Shown piece by piece: positions 13,541 through 21,393 of a DNA stretch of 26,756 nucleotides. The notes beneath the pieces were generated by a model. It did no database searches. It was not told where the DNA came from and saw only the letters and a list, made by a program, of their open reading frames with translations. The position numbers and the translations under genes were made by a program. The DNA is taken from positions 1 to 26,756 of the forward strand of contig JACDBE010000003.1 of assembly GCA_013695075.1 (NCBI GenBank). The letters run 5' to 3'. The DNA is from Acidimicrobiia bacterium (GTDB taxonomy: Bacteria > Actinomycetota > Acidimicrobiia > Spongiisociales > UBA5794). Each line of letters opens with the position of its first letter. Position 1 is the stretch's first letter.

Positions 13541-14823
13541 ACCGGCAACGCTCCTCGCACCTCTTCGACGCTGCCCGAGGGCTGATGCCGGGCGGTGTCA
13601 GCTCCCCGGTGCGGGCCTTCGGCGCCGTCGGCGGGTCCCCGTTCTTCGTCGAGCGCGCGGAGGGTCCCTACCTCATCGACGTCGACGACAACCGGTACCT
13701 CGACTACGTGCTGTCGTGGGGGCCGCTGATCCTGGGGCACGCCCATCCCACGGTGGTGGCGGCGCTGCAACGGGCGATACACCGAGGCACCAGCTACGGG
13801 GCGCCCACCGAGCTCGAGCTCGACCTGGCCCGGTTGATCGCCGAGGCGATGCCGAGCATCGAGATGATCCGCTTCGTCAACTCGGGCACCGAGGCCACCA
13901 TGAGCGCCCTCCGCCTGGCCCGCGCCTTCACCGGTCGATCCAAGATCCTCAAGTTCGCCGGGTGCTACCACGGTCACGCCGATCTGTTGCTGGTGCAGGC
14001 CGGCTCCGGGGTGGCGACGTTGGGTCTCCCCGACTCGCCAGGCGTCCCCGCGGCGACGGTGGCGGACACCCTGACCGCACCGTACAACGACCTCGACGCC
14101 GTCGACCGCCTGTTCGCCGCCGCCGGAGCCGAAATCGCCGCGGTGATCGTCGAACCGGTGGCGGCCAACATGGGTCTGGTGCTGCCCGTCGCCGGCTTCC
14201 TCGACGGGATCCGCCGGCTGACCACCGAGCACGGCGCCCTGCTCGTCTTCGACGAGGTGTTGACCGGGTTCCGGGTCCATCCCGGGGGGGCACAGGGCCG
14301 GTACGGGGTGATCCCCGACCTGACCACGCTGGGCAAGGTCATCGGCGGCGGGCTACCGGTGGGCGCTTACGGTGGGCGCGGCGAGATCATGGAGCTGGTG
14401 GCGCCTGCCGGACCCGTCTACCAGGCGGGCACCCTCTCAGGGAACCCCCTGGCCATGACCGCAGGGATCGAGACGTTGCGCGCCCTGCGGGAGGACCTGG
14501 TGTGGGAAGGGGTGGCGGACGCCTGCGAGCGGCTGGCGGCCGGGATCGGCGCCGCCGCCACCGCGGCCGGCGTTCCCGGTCAGGCGACGCGGGTGGGGAC
14601 GTTGCTCGGCTTGTACTTCGCCGAGGCTCCGGTGGCGAGTTGGGAGCAGGCCAAGCACGCCGACACCCGGCGTTTTGCCTCCTTTCATCGGGCCATGTTG
14701 GAGCGGGGTGTCTACCTGCCGCCGTCCCAGTTCGAGACCTGGTTCCTCTCCACCGCCCACGGCGATGCCGAGATCGAGTTCACCCTCGCCGCCGCCCGAG
14801 CCGCCTTCGCCGCCATCGCCTGA
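13537..14823 (+). CDS. hemL: Glutamate-1-semialdehyde 2,1-aminomutase
   Basis: The 428-aa class-III PLP aminotransferase turns glutamate-1-semialdehyde into 5-aminolevulinate, using the product of the HemA domain. It shows LMPGGVSSPVRAF at the N-terminus, NSGTEATMSALRLAR, FDEVLTGFRV (PLP-pyridine Asp) and the PLP lysine Lys267 in TLGKVIGGGLPVGAYGG. These features and the operon distinguish it from other aminotransferases such as ArgD. It begins in an ATGA overlap with hemY and is the last gene of the heme operon, ending 38 bp from a convergent gene. Confidence 0.96.
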   Translation: MNRQRSSHLFDAARGLMPGGVSSPVRAFGAVGGSPFFVERAEGPYLIDVDDNRYLDYVLSWGPLILGHAHPTVVAALQRAIHRGTSYGAPTELELDLARLIAEAMPSIEMIRFVNSGTEATMSALRLARAFTGRSKILKFAGCYHGHADLLLVQAGSGVATLGLPDSPGVPAATVADTLTAPYNDLDAVDRLFAAAGAEIAAVIVEPVAANMGLVLPVAGFLDGIRRLTTEHGALLVFDEVLTGFRVHPGGAQGRYGVIPDLTTLGKVIGGGLPVGAYGGRGEIMELVAPAGPVYQAGTLSGNPLAMTAGIETLRALREDLVWEGVADACERLAAGIGAAATAAGVPGQATRVGTLLGLYFAEAPVASWEQAKHADTRRFASFHRAMLERGVYLPPSQFETWFLSTAHGDAEIEFTLAAARAAFAAIA

Positions 14824-14861
14824 ACCGATACGAGTCACCGCCGAGGGGTCTGCCGTCCTCC

Positions 14862-15176
14862 TCACCACCATGCCTGCAACAGCCACAGCGAGCCGAGCCC
14901 GGCCACCACCGTCCACACCACCGAGCGGGTCACCACGGCCACTATGGCCGCCACCAGGCCGGCGAAGAACCGGGGGTTTCCGGTCGACAGGTCGATGATG
15001 CCCTCGGGGGCGAGCACCCCGGGAGCCACCAGGGCGGCCATCACCGCCGGGGCCACGTACCGCAGCGGCGGCGCCAACCAAGGAGGGAGGTCGCGGTTGG
15101 CAAACAGGGCGATGAACGAGATGCGGAACAGGAACGTACCCGCCCCGATGATCACGATGATCAGCCACGGGCTCAT
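14862..15176 (-). CDS. azlD: AzlD-family branched-chain amino-acid exporter subunit
   Basis: A 104-aa hydrophobic protein with about three to four membrane segments: WLIIVIIGAGTFLFRISFIALF at residues 4-25, YVAPAVMAALVAPGVL (40-55), then FAGLVAAIVAVVTRSVVWTVVAGLGSLWLL (70-100). The conserved FRxSF and RYVAPAV positions identify AzlD, the small partner of AzlC. Its ATG overlaps the azlC stop (ATGA), so the two are co-translated. The gene is convergent with hemL and has no evident link to heme or CO metabolism. Confidence 0.88.
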   Translation of the reverse strand: MSPWLIIVIIGAGTFLFRISFIALFANRDLPPWLAPPLRYVAPAVMAALVAPGVLAPEGIIDLSTGNPRFFAGLVAAIVAVVTRSVVWTVVAGLGSLWLLQAWW

Positions 15177-15892
15177 CGGCGCCAACGTTCCGCCACCAGC
15201 CCGGCGATGGTGCCGCATGCCGTTGCCACCACCAGCCCCAGGTTGAGCGCCAGGTCCCGTGCCAGCAGGGCGGCCGCTCCCCCCACCACCGCCGCCACCA
15301 ACCCCGGTCGGCCCTTCACCGCCAGGATGAGCAGCACCAGGAACACCATGGGGATGGCAAAGTCGAGCGACCAGCTCTCGGGCACCTGGGCGCCGAGCAG
15401 GGCGCCAGCCGCGCTGGCCAGCTGCCACGGCAGCCACAACCCCAGCCCACCGCCCAGGAAGTACCACCGCTTGGTTTCGGGGTCGTCGACATCCCGCCAC
15501 CGGGTGACGGCGGTGGCGAAGATCTGGTCGGTCATCAGGTATGCCAGCCCGTACTTCCACATCGGGGGGAATGGCTTGAAGTGGGCGGCGAGTACCGCCG
15601 AGTACATCACGTGGCGGGCGTTGACCACCAGGGCGGTGGCGATCACCACCGCGGCGGCGGCCCCGGCGTTGTACAGGTCGATGGTCACCACCTGCGCAGA
15701 CCCACCGAAGATGATGGGCGATGTCGCCCAACCGGCGAGGGCACCCATCCGGGAGGCGGCGGCGGCGACGCCGACGATGAGCCCGAAGGGGATAGTGCCG
15801 AGGTTGAGCGGGGCCACGTCAGCCAGGCCGTCGAGGAAGGCGGCCCGGCCGGAGCGGGAATTCCCTGGGCGAGTCGAGACTTGGCGCGACAT
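15173..15892 (-). CDS. azlC: AzlC-family branched-chain amino-acid exporter, large subunit
   Basis: A 239-aa membrane protein with a short cytoplasmic N-terminus, then LGTIPFGLIVGVAAA, the signature IIFGGSAQVVTIDL, VVNARHVMYSAVLAAHF and several further hydrophobic spans (about seven segments). This is the AzlC family, which with AzlD exports branched-chain amino acids or analogues. The ATG start is at 15892. The promoter probably lies in the short gap after the sulfotransferase gene or further upstream. The substrate cannot be told from sequence. Confidence 0.9.
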   Translation of the reverse strand: MSRQVSTRPGNSRSGRAAFLDGLADVAPLNLGTIPFGLIVGVAAAASRMGALAGWATSPIIFGGSAQVVTIDLYNAGAAAAVVIATALVVNARHVMYSAVLAAHFKPFPPMWKYGLAYLMTDQIFATAVTRWRDVDDPETKRWYFLGGGLGLWLPWQLASAAGALLGAQVPESWSLDFAIPMVFLVLLILAVKGRPGLVAAVVGGAAALLARDLALNLGLVVATACGTIAGLVAERWRR

Positions 15893-15946
15893 CGGGCCTG
15901 CTTGCGGGGGGATGGGCGAGGCTAACCGGCCCTAGCCGGCTCTCTG

Positions 15947-16792
15947 TCAGGTGGCGTCGAGGAGCTCGGTCAGCCGCCTCTGGTGGGGTTCGAAGTAGCG
16001 CTCCAGGCGCTGCCGGGTCGGTTCCGGTATCCCTTCGCCGCCTCCGCCGGTGCTGGCGTGGGCGTGGCTGAACTCTGGTGGCCGCCACCGCGACACGCCG
16101 ATGAAGTCGGTGATCTGGGCGAAGGTGGCGTCCGGGCTGGCCCGCAGGTCTTCACTGCGTACCACCAGGAACCGCTCTCGGGGGATGGCGGCATGCCACC
16201 GCTCCAGCTGCGCCGCATAAGTTCCCCGGGCGGCGTACGAGAAGCGGAACAGGTCGTACGCCGGATACGCGGGGTCGGCTTCCAGAAGCCGCCGATCCGG
16301 ACCGATCCGCTCCTCCTCCCGTTCCACGGCCTCGCTGAAGCTCAGGTCCTCGAGCCCGATCCTGCGGTTGAGCTTCCAATGGGAGTAGGCCCGCTGCACC
16401 GGGTCACGCAGCACCACGATCAGTCGGGCCTGCGGCAGTTCGGTGCCGACCCAGCGCGGGGCGTGGGGATGGAAGAGGTAGTTGGGCGTCGCCTCCCCGG
16501 TCACCGGGGGCGCCCCCGGATGGGCCACCAGAGTGCGCCGGTGGGGGAAATGGGCCCGGTACCAACCCTGTCCCCGGCCGTGGTGATAGTCGAAGTAGTG
16601 GACCTCCTTGGTGGAGGCAGCGATGACCTGGGGATGGCGCTTCAGGTCCCGGAACAGGCTGGTGGTGCCGGCCCGCTGCACCCCGATGACCAAGAAGTCG
16701 GGGAGGGGCCGGCCCGAGGCGGTCAACCGCCCCCACGCCAGCCGCCCCTCTGCCCGCAACCGATCGACGCTCCTGACCACCAAGGAAGACAC
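15947..16792 (-). CDS. PAPS-dependent sulfotransferase
   Basis: This 281-aa protein is of the heparan N-sulfotransferase-like (Sulfotransfer_1) type. The 5'-phosphosulfate loop GVQRAGTTSLFRDL is at residues 37-50, TKEVHYFDYH holds the catalytic-base region, GEATPNYLF follows, and the 3'-phosphate site RDPVQRAYSHW lies mid-protein. It transfers sulfate from PAPS to a hydroxyl or amino group, probably on a glycan or glycolipid; the acceptor is unknown. The GTG start has TAGGGT ending 6 bases upstream (leaderless type). It is divergent from coxG with 73 bp between them and is paralogous to the gene at 21394-22206. Confidence 0.88.
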   Translation of the reverse strand: MSSLVVRSVDRLRAEGRLAWGRLTASGRPLPDFLVIGVQRAGTTSLFRDLKRHPQVIAASTKEVHYFDYHHGRGQGWYRAHFPHRRTLVAHPGAPPVTGEATPNYLFHPHAPRWVGTELPQARLIVVLRDPVQRAYSHWKLNRRIGLEDLSFSEAVEREEERIGPDRRLLEADPAYPAYDLFRFSYAARGTYAAQLERWHAAIPRERFLVVRSEDLRASPDATFAQITDFIGVSRWRPPEFSHAHASTGGGGEGIPEPTRQRLERYFEPHQRRLTELLDAT

Positions 16793-16798
16793 CCGCCA

Positions 16799-16804
16799 AC
16801 CCTA
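16799..16804 (-). promoter_or_regulatory. Candidate -10 box of sulfotransferase (leaderless type)
   Basis: On the reverse strand, TAGGGT ends 6 bases before the GTG start at 16792. The spacing is the same as for xseA and the response regulator. Confidence 0.35.
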
Positions 16805-16831
16805 ACCAAGCTCTGTTCCCCTCCCCGGAAG

Positions 16832-16837
16832 TAGCAT
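16832..16837 (+). promoter_or_regulatory. Candidate -10 box of coxG
   Basis: TAGCAT lies 34 bases before the GTG of coxG, followed by GAGAGGAG at 16850-16857 as ribosome-binding site. The layout is the same as upstream of the xdhC pair and coxS. The -35 region is not recognisable. Confidence 0.3.
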
Positions 16838-16865
16838 CGGGCGACGCGGGAGAGGAGCCCCATCC

Positions 16866-17438
16866 GTGAAGATCAGCGAGGTCATCGAGGTAGCCCGGCC
16901 GGTCGATCAGGTCTGGGAGCTGTTCCAGGACGTACCCCAACTGGCCCGATGCCTGCCGGGAGCCGACCTCACCGAGGATAAGGGCGATGGTAAGTACGCC
17001 GGCAAGGTGTCCGCCAAACTGGGTCCTATGACCGCCACCTTCGAGGGTGAGGCCACCATCACCAGCGACGCCGAGGCCCGCACCGGTTCGGTCACCGGCA
17101 GGGGTGCCGACCGGCAAAGCGGCAGCATGGGCCAGGTGAAGATGCAGTACGGGCTGGAGAGTACCGGCAGCGGCACCAAGATCAACGTCGACGCCGATGT
17201 CATCCTGTCGGGGGCGGCCGCCCAGTTCGGTCGCACCGGGCTGATCAAGGAGATGTCCAACCGATTGATCTCCGAGTTCGTCAAGTGCCTCGACGCCAAG
17301 CTGGCGGCGAAGTCGCCCCAGGAGGCGGCCGTCGTCGAGGCGCCCGACGTCAAGGGGATCAGCCTGTTCTTCTCCGCCCTGGCGACGACCATCGCCGGGT
17401 TCTTCAAGAGACTCGTCGGACGGCGCCAGGCCTCCTGA
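16866..17438 (+). CDS. coxG: CoxG-like SRPBCC protein
   Basis: The 190-aa protein has an SRPBCC (START-like) lipid-binding domain of the CoxG/CO-dehydrogenase subunit G family over residues 1-145. It starts KISEVIEVARPVDQVWELFQDVPQLARCLPGA, with LGPMTATFEGEATI and FGRTGLIKEMSNRLISEF. A linker leads to a C-terminal hydrophobic/amphipathic stretch ISLFFSALATTIAGFFKRLV (165-184) that looks like a membrane anchor. CoxG is associated with attaching CO dehydrogenase to the membrane and with electron delivery to quinone. It sits directly upstream of coxSLM with a 108-bp gap. GTG start with a strong GAGAGGAG SD. Confidence 0.88.
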   Translation: MKISEVIEVARPVDQVWELFQDVPQLARCLPGADLTEDKGDGKYAGKVSAKLGPMTATFEGEATITSDAEARTGSVTGRGADRQSGSMGQVKMQYGLESTGSGTKINVDADVILSGAAAQFGRTGLIKEMSNRLISEFVKCLDAKLAAKSPQEAAVVEAPDVKGISLFFSALATTIAGFFKRLVGRRQAS

Positions 17439-17510
17439 CGCCCCACCTGCCGAGCCCGGGGGACGTCCCATCAGTGCCCGGTCGCCCGAGCACGGCACCA
17501 CGCCGTTTGC

Positions 17511-17516
17511 TAGCTT
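17511..17516 (+). promoter_or_regulatory. Candidate -10 box of coxSLM
   Basis: TAGCTT lies 36 bases before the coxS ATG, with GAGGGAGG as SD about 9 bases before the start. It is in the 108-bp gap after coxG and may drive the structural genes separately from coxG. Confidence 0.3.
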
Positions 17517-17546
17517 TGGCTGGGTCGATGAGGGAGGTACAGGGCG

Positions 17547-18050
17547 ATGCACGTGTCCATGTCGGTGAACGGCAGGGAGGTGTCAGGGGATGTCGAGCCC
17601 CGCACCCTTCTGGTCCACTACCTGAGGGAGAACCTCGGGCTCACCGGAACCCATGTCGGCTGCGACACCGGCTATTGCGGTGCATGCACCGTCCACGTCG
17701 ACGGCATCTCCACCAAGTCGTGCACCATGCTGGCGGTGCAGGCCGAGGGTGCCGAGATCACCACCATCGAGGGGCTGGCCTCCAACGGTGAGCTGCATCC
17801 GGTCCAGGAGGGCTTCTGGGAGCGCCACGGGCTGCAGTGCGGTTTCTGCACCCCGGGGATGATCATGCAGTCGGCCTACCTGCTCGCCGAGGACAACAAC
17901 CCGGACGAGGACACCATCCGCCACGGGCTCGACGGCAACCTGTGCCGCTGCACCGGCTACCACAACATCGTCAAGGCGGTGCAATACGCCGGTGCCCGGA
18001 TGCGGAGCGAAGAGCCCGACGCCCCCGACTGGGAAGAGGAGGGGACATGA
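17547..18050 (+). CDS. coxS: CO dehydrogenase-like small subunit, 2x[2Fe-2S]
   Basis: A 167-aa iron-sulfur subunit of the molybdenum hydroxylase family. The N-terminal plant-type [2Fe-2S] ferredoxin fold has Cys39, Cys44, Cys47 (GCDTGYCGACTV) and Cys59. The C-terminal four-helix domain has Cys98, Cys101 (CGFCTPGM), Cys133 and Cys135 (CRCTGY). All eight ligands are present. It carries electrons from the Mo site in CoxL to the FAD in CoxM. ATG start with GAGGGAGG upstream; its end overlaps coxL as ATGA. The order S-L-M is that of form II enzymes. Confidence 0.95.
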   Translation: MHVSMSVNGREVSGDVEPRTLLVHYLRENLGLTGTHVGCDTGYCGACTVHVDGISTKSCTMLAVQAEGAEITTIEGLASNGELHPVQEGFWERHGLQCGFCTPGMIMQSAYLLAEDNNPDEDTIRHGLDGNLCRCTGYHNIVKAVQYAGARMRSEEPDAPDWEEEGT

Positions 18051-20446
18051 CCTCGACCATCAGTCCCACCACCACGACCAGTGCCCTCGGCGGTGTGGTT
18101 CACCGCAAGGAAGATCCGGCCCTCATCCAGGGCCACGGCAAATACACCGACGACATCAAGTTCACCGGCGAGGTCGCCGCCGCCTTCACCCGTAGCCCCT
18201 TCGCCCACGCCACCATCAACTCCATCGACACCGACGCTGCCCGGGCGATGCCCGGAGTGCATGCGGTGTACACCATCGAAGACGTCCGCCACCTGGGGAC
18301 CCTGCTCGCCCAGGTACCGGTGGGCGCCCTCCGACCGCTGCTGGCCGACGGGGTGGTCAAGCACGTCGGCGAGGCGGTGGCGATGGTGGTTGCCGACAAC
18401 CGCTACCTGGCCCAGGACGCCGCCGACGCCGTCTCGGTCGACTACGACCCGTTGGAGGCGGTGATCGATCTCAAGGACGCCCTGTCCGACCGGGTGAAGG
18501 TGCACGATTCGCTCGACTCCAACCTGTTGATCAGCTGGGTGGGACCTTTCGGCGCCGAGCCCGAGGATCAGCAGAAGGTCAAGGCCGACATCGACGCCGC
18601 CAAGGAGGGCGACGACGTGGTCACGGTGAGCCAGGAGATGCTCAACCAGCGGCTGATCCCGGTGGCCATCGAACCGCGGGCGGTAGTCGCCGACTACAAC
18701 CCGGGTTACGGGTCGATGACGGTGTTCAGCTCGTCGCAGATCCCCCACGCCCTGGCCGGCGCCATCGGCAAGACCTTGGGGCTGCTCTCCAACCAGGTGC
18801 GGGTGGTAGCGCCCGAGGTCGGTGGCGGCTTCGGCGCCAAGCTCAACGTCTACAGCGACGAGATCCTGGTGTCGTGGGCCTCGATGCAGCTGGGCCACCC
18901 GGTGCGCTGGACCGAGACCAGGCGCGAGGCGGCCCACTCCACCGTGCAGGGCCGTGGCTGGGTGGCCACGGCGACCATCGTGGGCACAAAGGACGGCGAG
19001 ATCCTGGGCTACCAGCTGGAGGGCATCGCCGACATGGGCGCCTACACCCAGAACTTCACGGTGGCCATCCCCTTCCTGGGGCTGTTCGTTGGTTCGGGCC
19101 AGTACAAGATGCCCACCTGGTGGAAGATTGACTGTGTCACCACCCACACCAACACCACCGACGCCTACCGGGGGGCGGGGCGTCCCGAGGCGGCGTACTA
19201 CCTGGAACGCATCATCGATATGTACGCCCGGGAGATCGGGATGGACCCGGCGGAGGTGCGCAAGAAGAACTACATCCCCAACGACCAGTTCCCCGGGGCG
19301 GTTTCGCCGGTTGGGTTCGCCATGGACACCGGTGACTACGGCACCAACCTCGACGCCCTCATCGCCACCTCCGACTACGCCGGGTTGCGCGCCGAGCAGA
19401 AGAAGGCCAGGGAGGAAGGCCGGTACCTCGGCATCGGGCTGTCCAGCTACGTCGAGGTGTGCGGGTTCGCCCCGGCCGGGCTCGCCGAGCTGGGCTTCTC
19501 GTGGTCCACCTACGGGCTGCCGGCTGCCTTCAGCGGCTCGGGGCTGGTGCGGGTCAATCCCGATGGGACGGCGACGGTGCAGATCGGGACCGGGCCCAGC
19601 GGGCAGGGACATGAGACGACCTGGGCGCAGATCGTCAGCGACCGTCTCGCCATCCCGGTGGAGCACGTCAAGGTGCGCCACGGCGACACCGGTGACTCGC
19701 CCATGGGCATCGGCACCTTCGGGTCGCGCTCGGCGGCGGTGGACGGCAGCGCCACCTACGAGGCGTCGCAACGGGTGAGGGCGAAGGCGGCCAAGATGGC
19801 CGCCCACCTGCTGGAGGCCAGCGAGGAGGACGTGGTGTTCGCCAACGGCGGCGCCCACGTGGCCGGATCTCCGGACAGCTCGGTGACCTGGGCGCAGATC
19901 GCCGAGATCGCCTACATGCCGCACAAGCTCCCCGAGGGGATGGAAGGCGGCTTGGAGGCATCGGTGGTGTTCAACCCAAGCAATGCCACCTGGCCGTTCG
20001 GGGCCCACCTGGCGGTGGTCGAGGTCGACGCCGAGACCGGCAACGTCGACCTGCTGCGGTACATCACCGTCGACGACTGCGGCAACGTCATCAACCCGAT
20101 GATCGTCGACGGCCAAGTCCACGGCGGCATCGCCCAGGGCGTCGGCCAGGCGCTGTTCGAGGAGGCGCTGTACGACGAGACGGGCAACCTGCTCACCGGC
20201 ACCCTGATCGACTACCCGCTGCCCACCGCCGCCGACCTGCCCACCTTCGAGCTGAGCCGCACCGTCACCCCCACCGACATCAACCCGATGGGGGTGAAGG
20301 GGATCGGGGAGGCCGGCACCATCGGGTCGGCGCAGACGGTGGTCAACGCCGTGGTCGACGCCCTGGCCCCACTGGGAGTCAAACACGTCGACATGCCGCT
20401 GCGGCCGCGCCGGGTGTGGCAGGCGATCCAGGAAGCGAAGGGCTGA
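18047..20446 (+). CDS. coxL: Form II CO dehydrogenase-like molybdopterin large subunit
   Basis: The 799-aa Mo-binding subunit of the xanthine oxidase family. VVHRKEDPALIQGHGKYTDD opens the N-terminal a/b-hammerhead domain, VGGGFGAK is a cofactor-contacting loop, GPSGQGHETTWAQI and the catalytic Glu755 in KGIGEAGTIGS are present. The active-site loop reads AYRGAGR (373-379). True CO dehydrogenases of form I have AYRCSFR with the Cu-binding Cys; AYRGAGR marks form II, whose CO oxidation is disputed. The substrate is therefore open: CO, or another small aldehyde or heterocycle. AGGAGGGG precedes the ATG, which overlaps coxS by 4 bases. Confidence 0.93.
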   Translation: MTSTISPTTTTSALGGVVHRKEDPALIQGHGKYTDDIKFTGEVAAAFTRSPFAHATINSIDTDAARAMPGVHAVYTIEDVRHLGTLLAQVPVGALRPLLADGVVKHVGEAVAMVVADNRYLAQDAADAVSVDYDPLEAVIDLKDALSDRVKVHDSLDSNLLISWVGPFGAEPEDQQKVKADIDAAKEGDDVVTVSQEMLNQRLIPVAIEPRAVVADYNPGYGSMTVFSSSQIPHALAGAIGKTLGLLSNQVRVVAPEVGGGFGAKLNVYSDEILVSWASMQLGHPVRWTETRREAAHSTVQGRGWVATATIVGTKDGEILGYQLEGIADMGAYTQNFTVAIPFLGLFVGSGQYKMPTWWKIDCVTTHTNTTDAYRGAGRPEAAYYLERIIDMYAREIGMDPAEVRKKNYIPNDQFPGAVSPVGFAMDTGDYGTNLDALIATSDYAGLRAEQKKAREEGRYLGIGLSSYVEVCGFAPAGLAELGFSWSTYGLPAAFSGSGLVRVNPDGTATVQIGTGPSGQGHETTWAQIVSDRLAIPVEHVKVRHGDTGDSPMGIGTFGSRSAAVDGSATYEASQRVRAKAAKMAAHLLEASEEDVVFANGGAHVAGSPDSSVTWAQIAEIAYMPHKLPEGMEGGLEASVVFNPSNATWPFGAHLAVVEVDAETGNVDLLRYITVDDCGNVINPMIVDGQVHGGIAQGVGQALFEEALYDETGNLLTGTLIDYPLPTAADLPTFELSRTVTPTDINPMGVKGIGEAGTIGSAQTVVNAVVDALAPLGVKHVDMPLRPRRVWQAIQEAKG

Positions 20447-20449
20447 TCC

Positions 20450-21313
20450 ATGTATCCGAGACCATTCGAGTACGTCGCACCCAAGACCCTGGACGAGGCG
20501 CTGGCCGCCCTCGACCAGACCGAGGGAGCCAAGGTGATCTCCGGGGGCATGAGCCTGCTGGGGTTGATGAAGCTGCGGCTGCTGTCGCCGGGCACCCTCA
20601 TCGACATCGGCCGCATCCCGGAGCTGGATCAGATCGAGGACCGCGACGACCACATCGCCATCGGCGCCCTGGTCACCCACGGGATGACGGCGAGCCATGC
20701 GCTCACCACCGAGCACGCCACCGCGCTGGCGCAGGCGGCGTCATGGACCGGTGACGTCCAGGTGCGCAACCGGGGGACCACCTGCGGCTCGCTGGCCCAC
20801 GCCGACACCGCCGCCGACCAGCCGGCGGGAGCCATCGCCTGCGGGGCCGTCATGGTGGCCCGGTCGGTGGGGGGAGACCGGGAGATCGCGGCCGCCGACT
20901 TCTTCGTCGACGCCCTCACCTCGGCGCTGGAGCCGAACGAGATCTTGGTGGAGCTACGCATTCCCAAAGAGGGTGGCCGCTCCGCCTACGACAAGCTGGG
21001 TAGGCGCGGTGGTCACTCCGACTACGCCGTTGCCGGGGCGGCAGCCTGGGTGCGCAGCGACAACGGCACCGTCGCCGACGCCCGCATCGGGCTCACCGGG
21101 GTCGGCACCGCACCGTCGCTGGCGGCGGGGGCTACCGAGGCGATCATCGGCTCGGACGGCTCCGCCGAGGCCATCGCCGCCGCCGCCGAGCGTGCCGTAG
21201 AAGGGGTGACGGTGCTCGAGGACCTGTACGGGTCCGAGGAGTACAAGACCCACCTGGCCAAGGTGTACGTGGCCCGGGCATTGGAGCAAGCGCTGGCGCT
21301 GGCAAGGTCCTGA
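20450..21313 (+). CDS. coxM: CO dehydrogenase-like FAD subunit
   Basis: The 287-aa flavoprotein subunit: PRPFEYVAPKTLDEALAAL, FAD loops SGGMSLLGLMKLRLL (residues 31-45) and VRNRGTTCGSLAHAD (105-119), then the C-terminal CO-deh-flav domain with KLGRRGGHSDYAVAGAA. It accepts electrons from CoxS and passes them on, presumably through CoxG to quinone. The second FAD loop normally reads TIGGS.AHADP; here it is TTCGSLAHADT, with Cys112 replacing Gly. ATG start three bases after the coxL stop. It ends the plus-strand cox unit. Confidence 0.92.
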   Translation: MYPRPFEYVAPKTLDEALAALDQTEGAKVISGGMSLLGLMKLRLLSPGTLIDIGRIPELDQIEDRDDHIAIGALVTHGMTASHALTTEHATALAQAASWTGDVQVRNRGTTCGSLAHADTAADQPAGAIACGAVMVARSVGGDREIAAADFFVDALTSALEPNEILVELRIPKEGGRSAYDKLGRRGGHSDYAVAGAAAWVRSDNGTVADARIGLTGVGTAPSLAAGATEAIIGSDGSAEAIAAAAERAVEGVTVLEDLYGSEEYKTHLAKVYVARALEQALALARS

Positions 21314-21393
21314 GCCGGAGCATCCACGGCACCAGGTTTCCCGAGGTGGGGCCGGCTGCCGGTAGGGCCGACGGGGGCAGTCCCGTTGTTGCC

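Noticed and set aside
14824..14861. Terminator between convergent hemL and azlD
   Set aside because: The 38-bp gap shows no convincing hairpin with a T-run.
15926..15939. Hairpin ccggc-ccta-gccgg downstream of the sulfotransferase gene as a terminator
   Set aside because: The stem is only 5 bp and no T-run follows on the reverse strand.
19163..19183. Form I (Cu-containing) CO dehydrogenase
   Set aside because: The active-site loop is AYRGAGR, lacking the Cys of AYRCSFR, so a form I assignment is excluded.
17957..20716. Long reverse open frame of about 919 codons opposite coxL
   Set aside because: It mirrors coxL and coxM with low-complexity His/Val/Gly/Arg composition and no motif; it arises from strong GC bias at third codon positions of the true genes.
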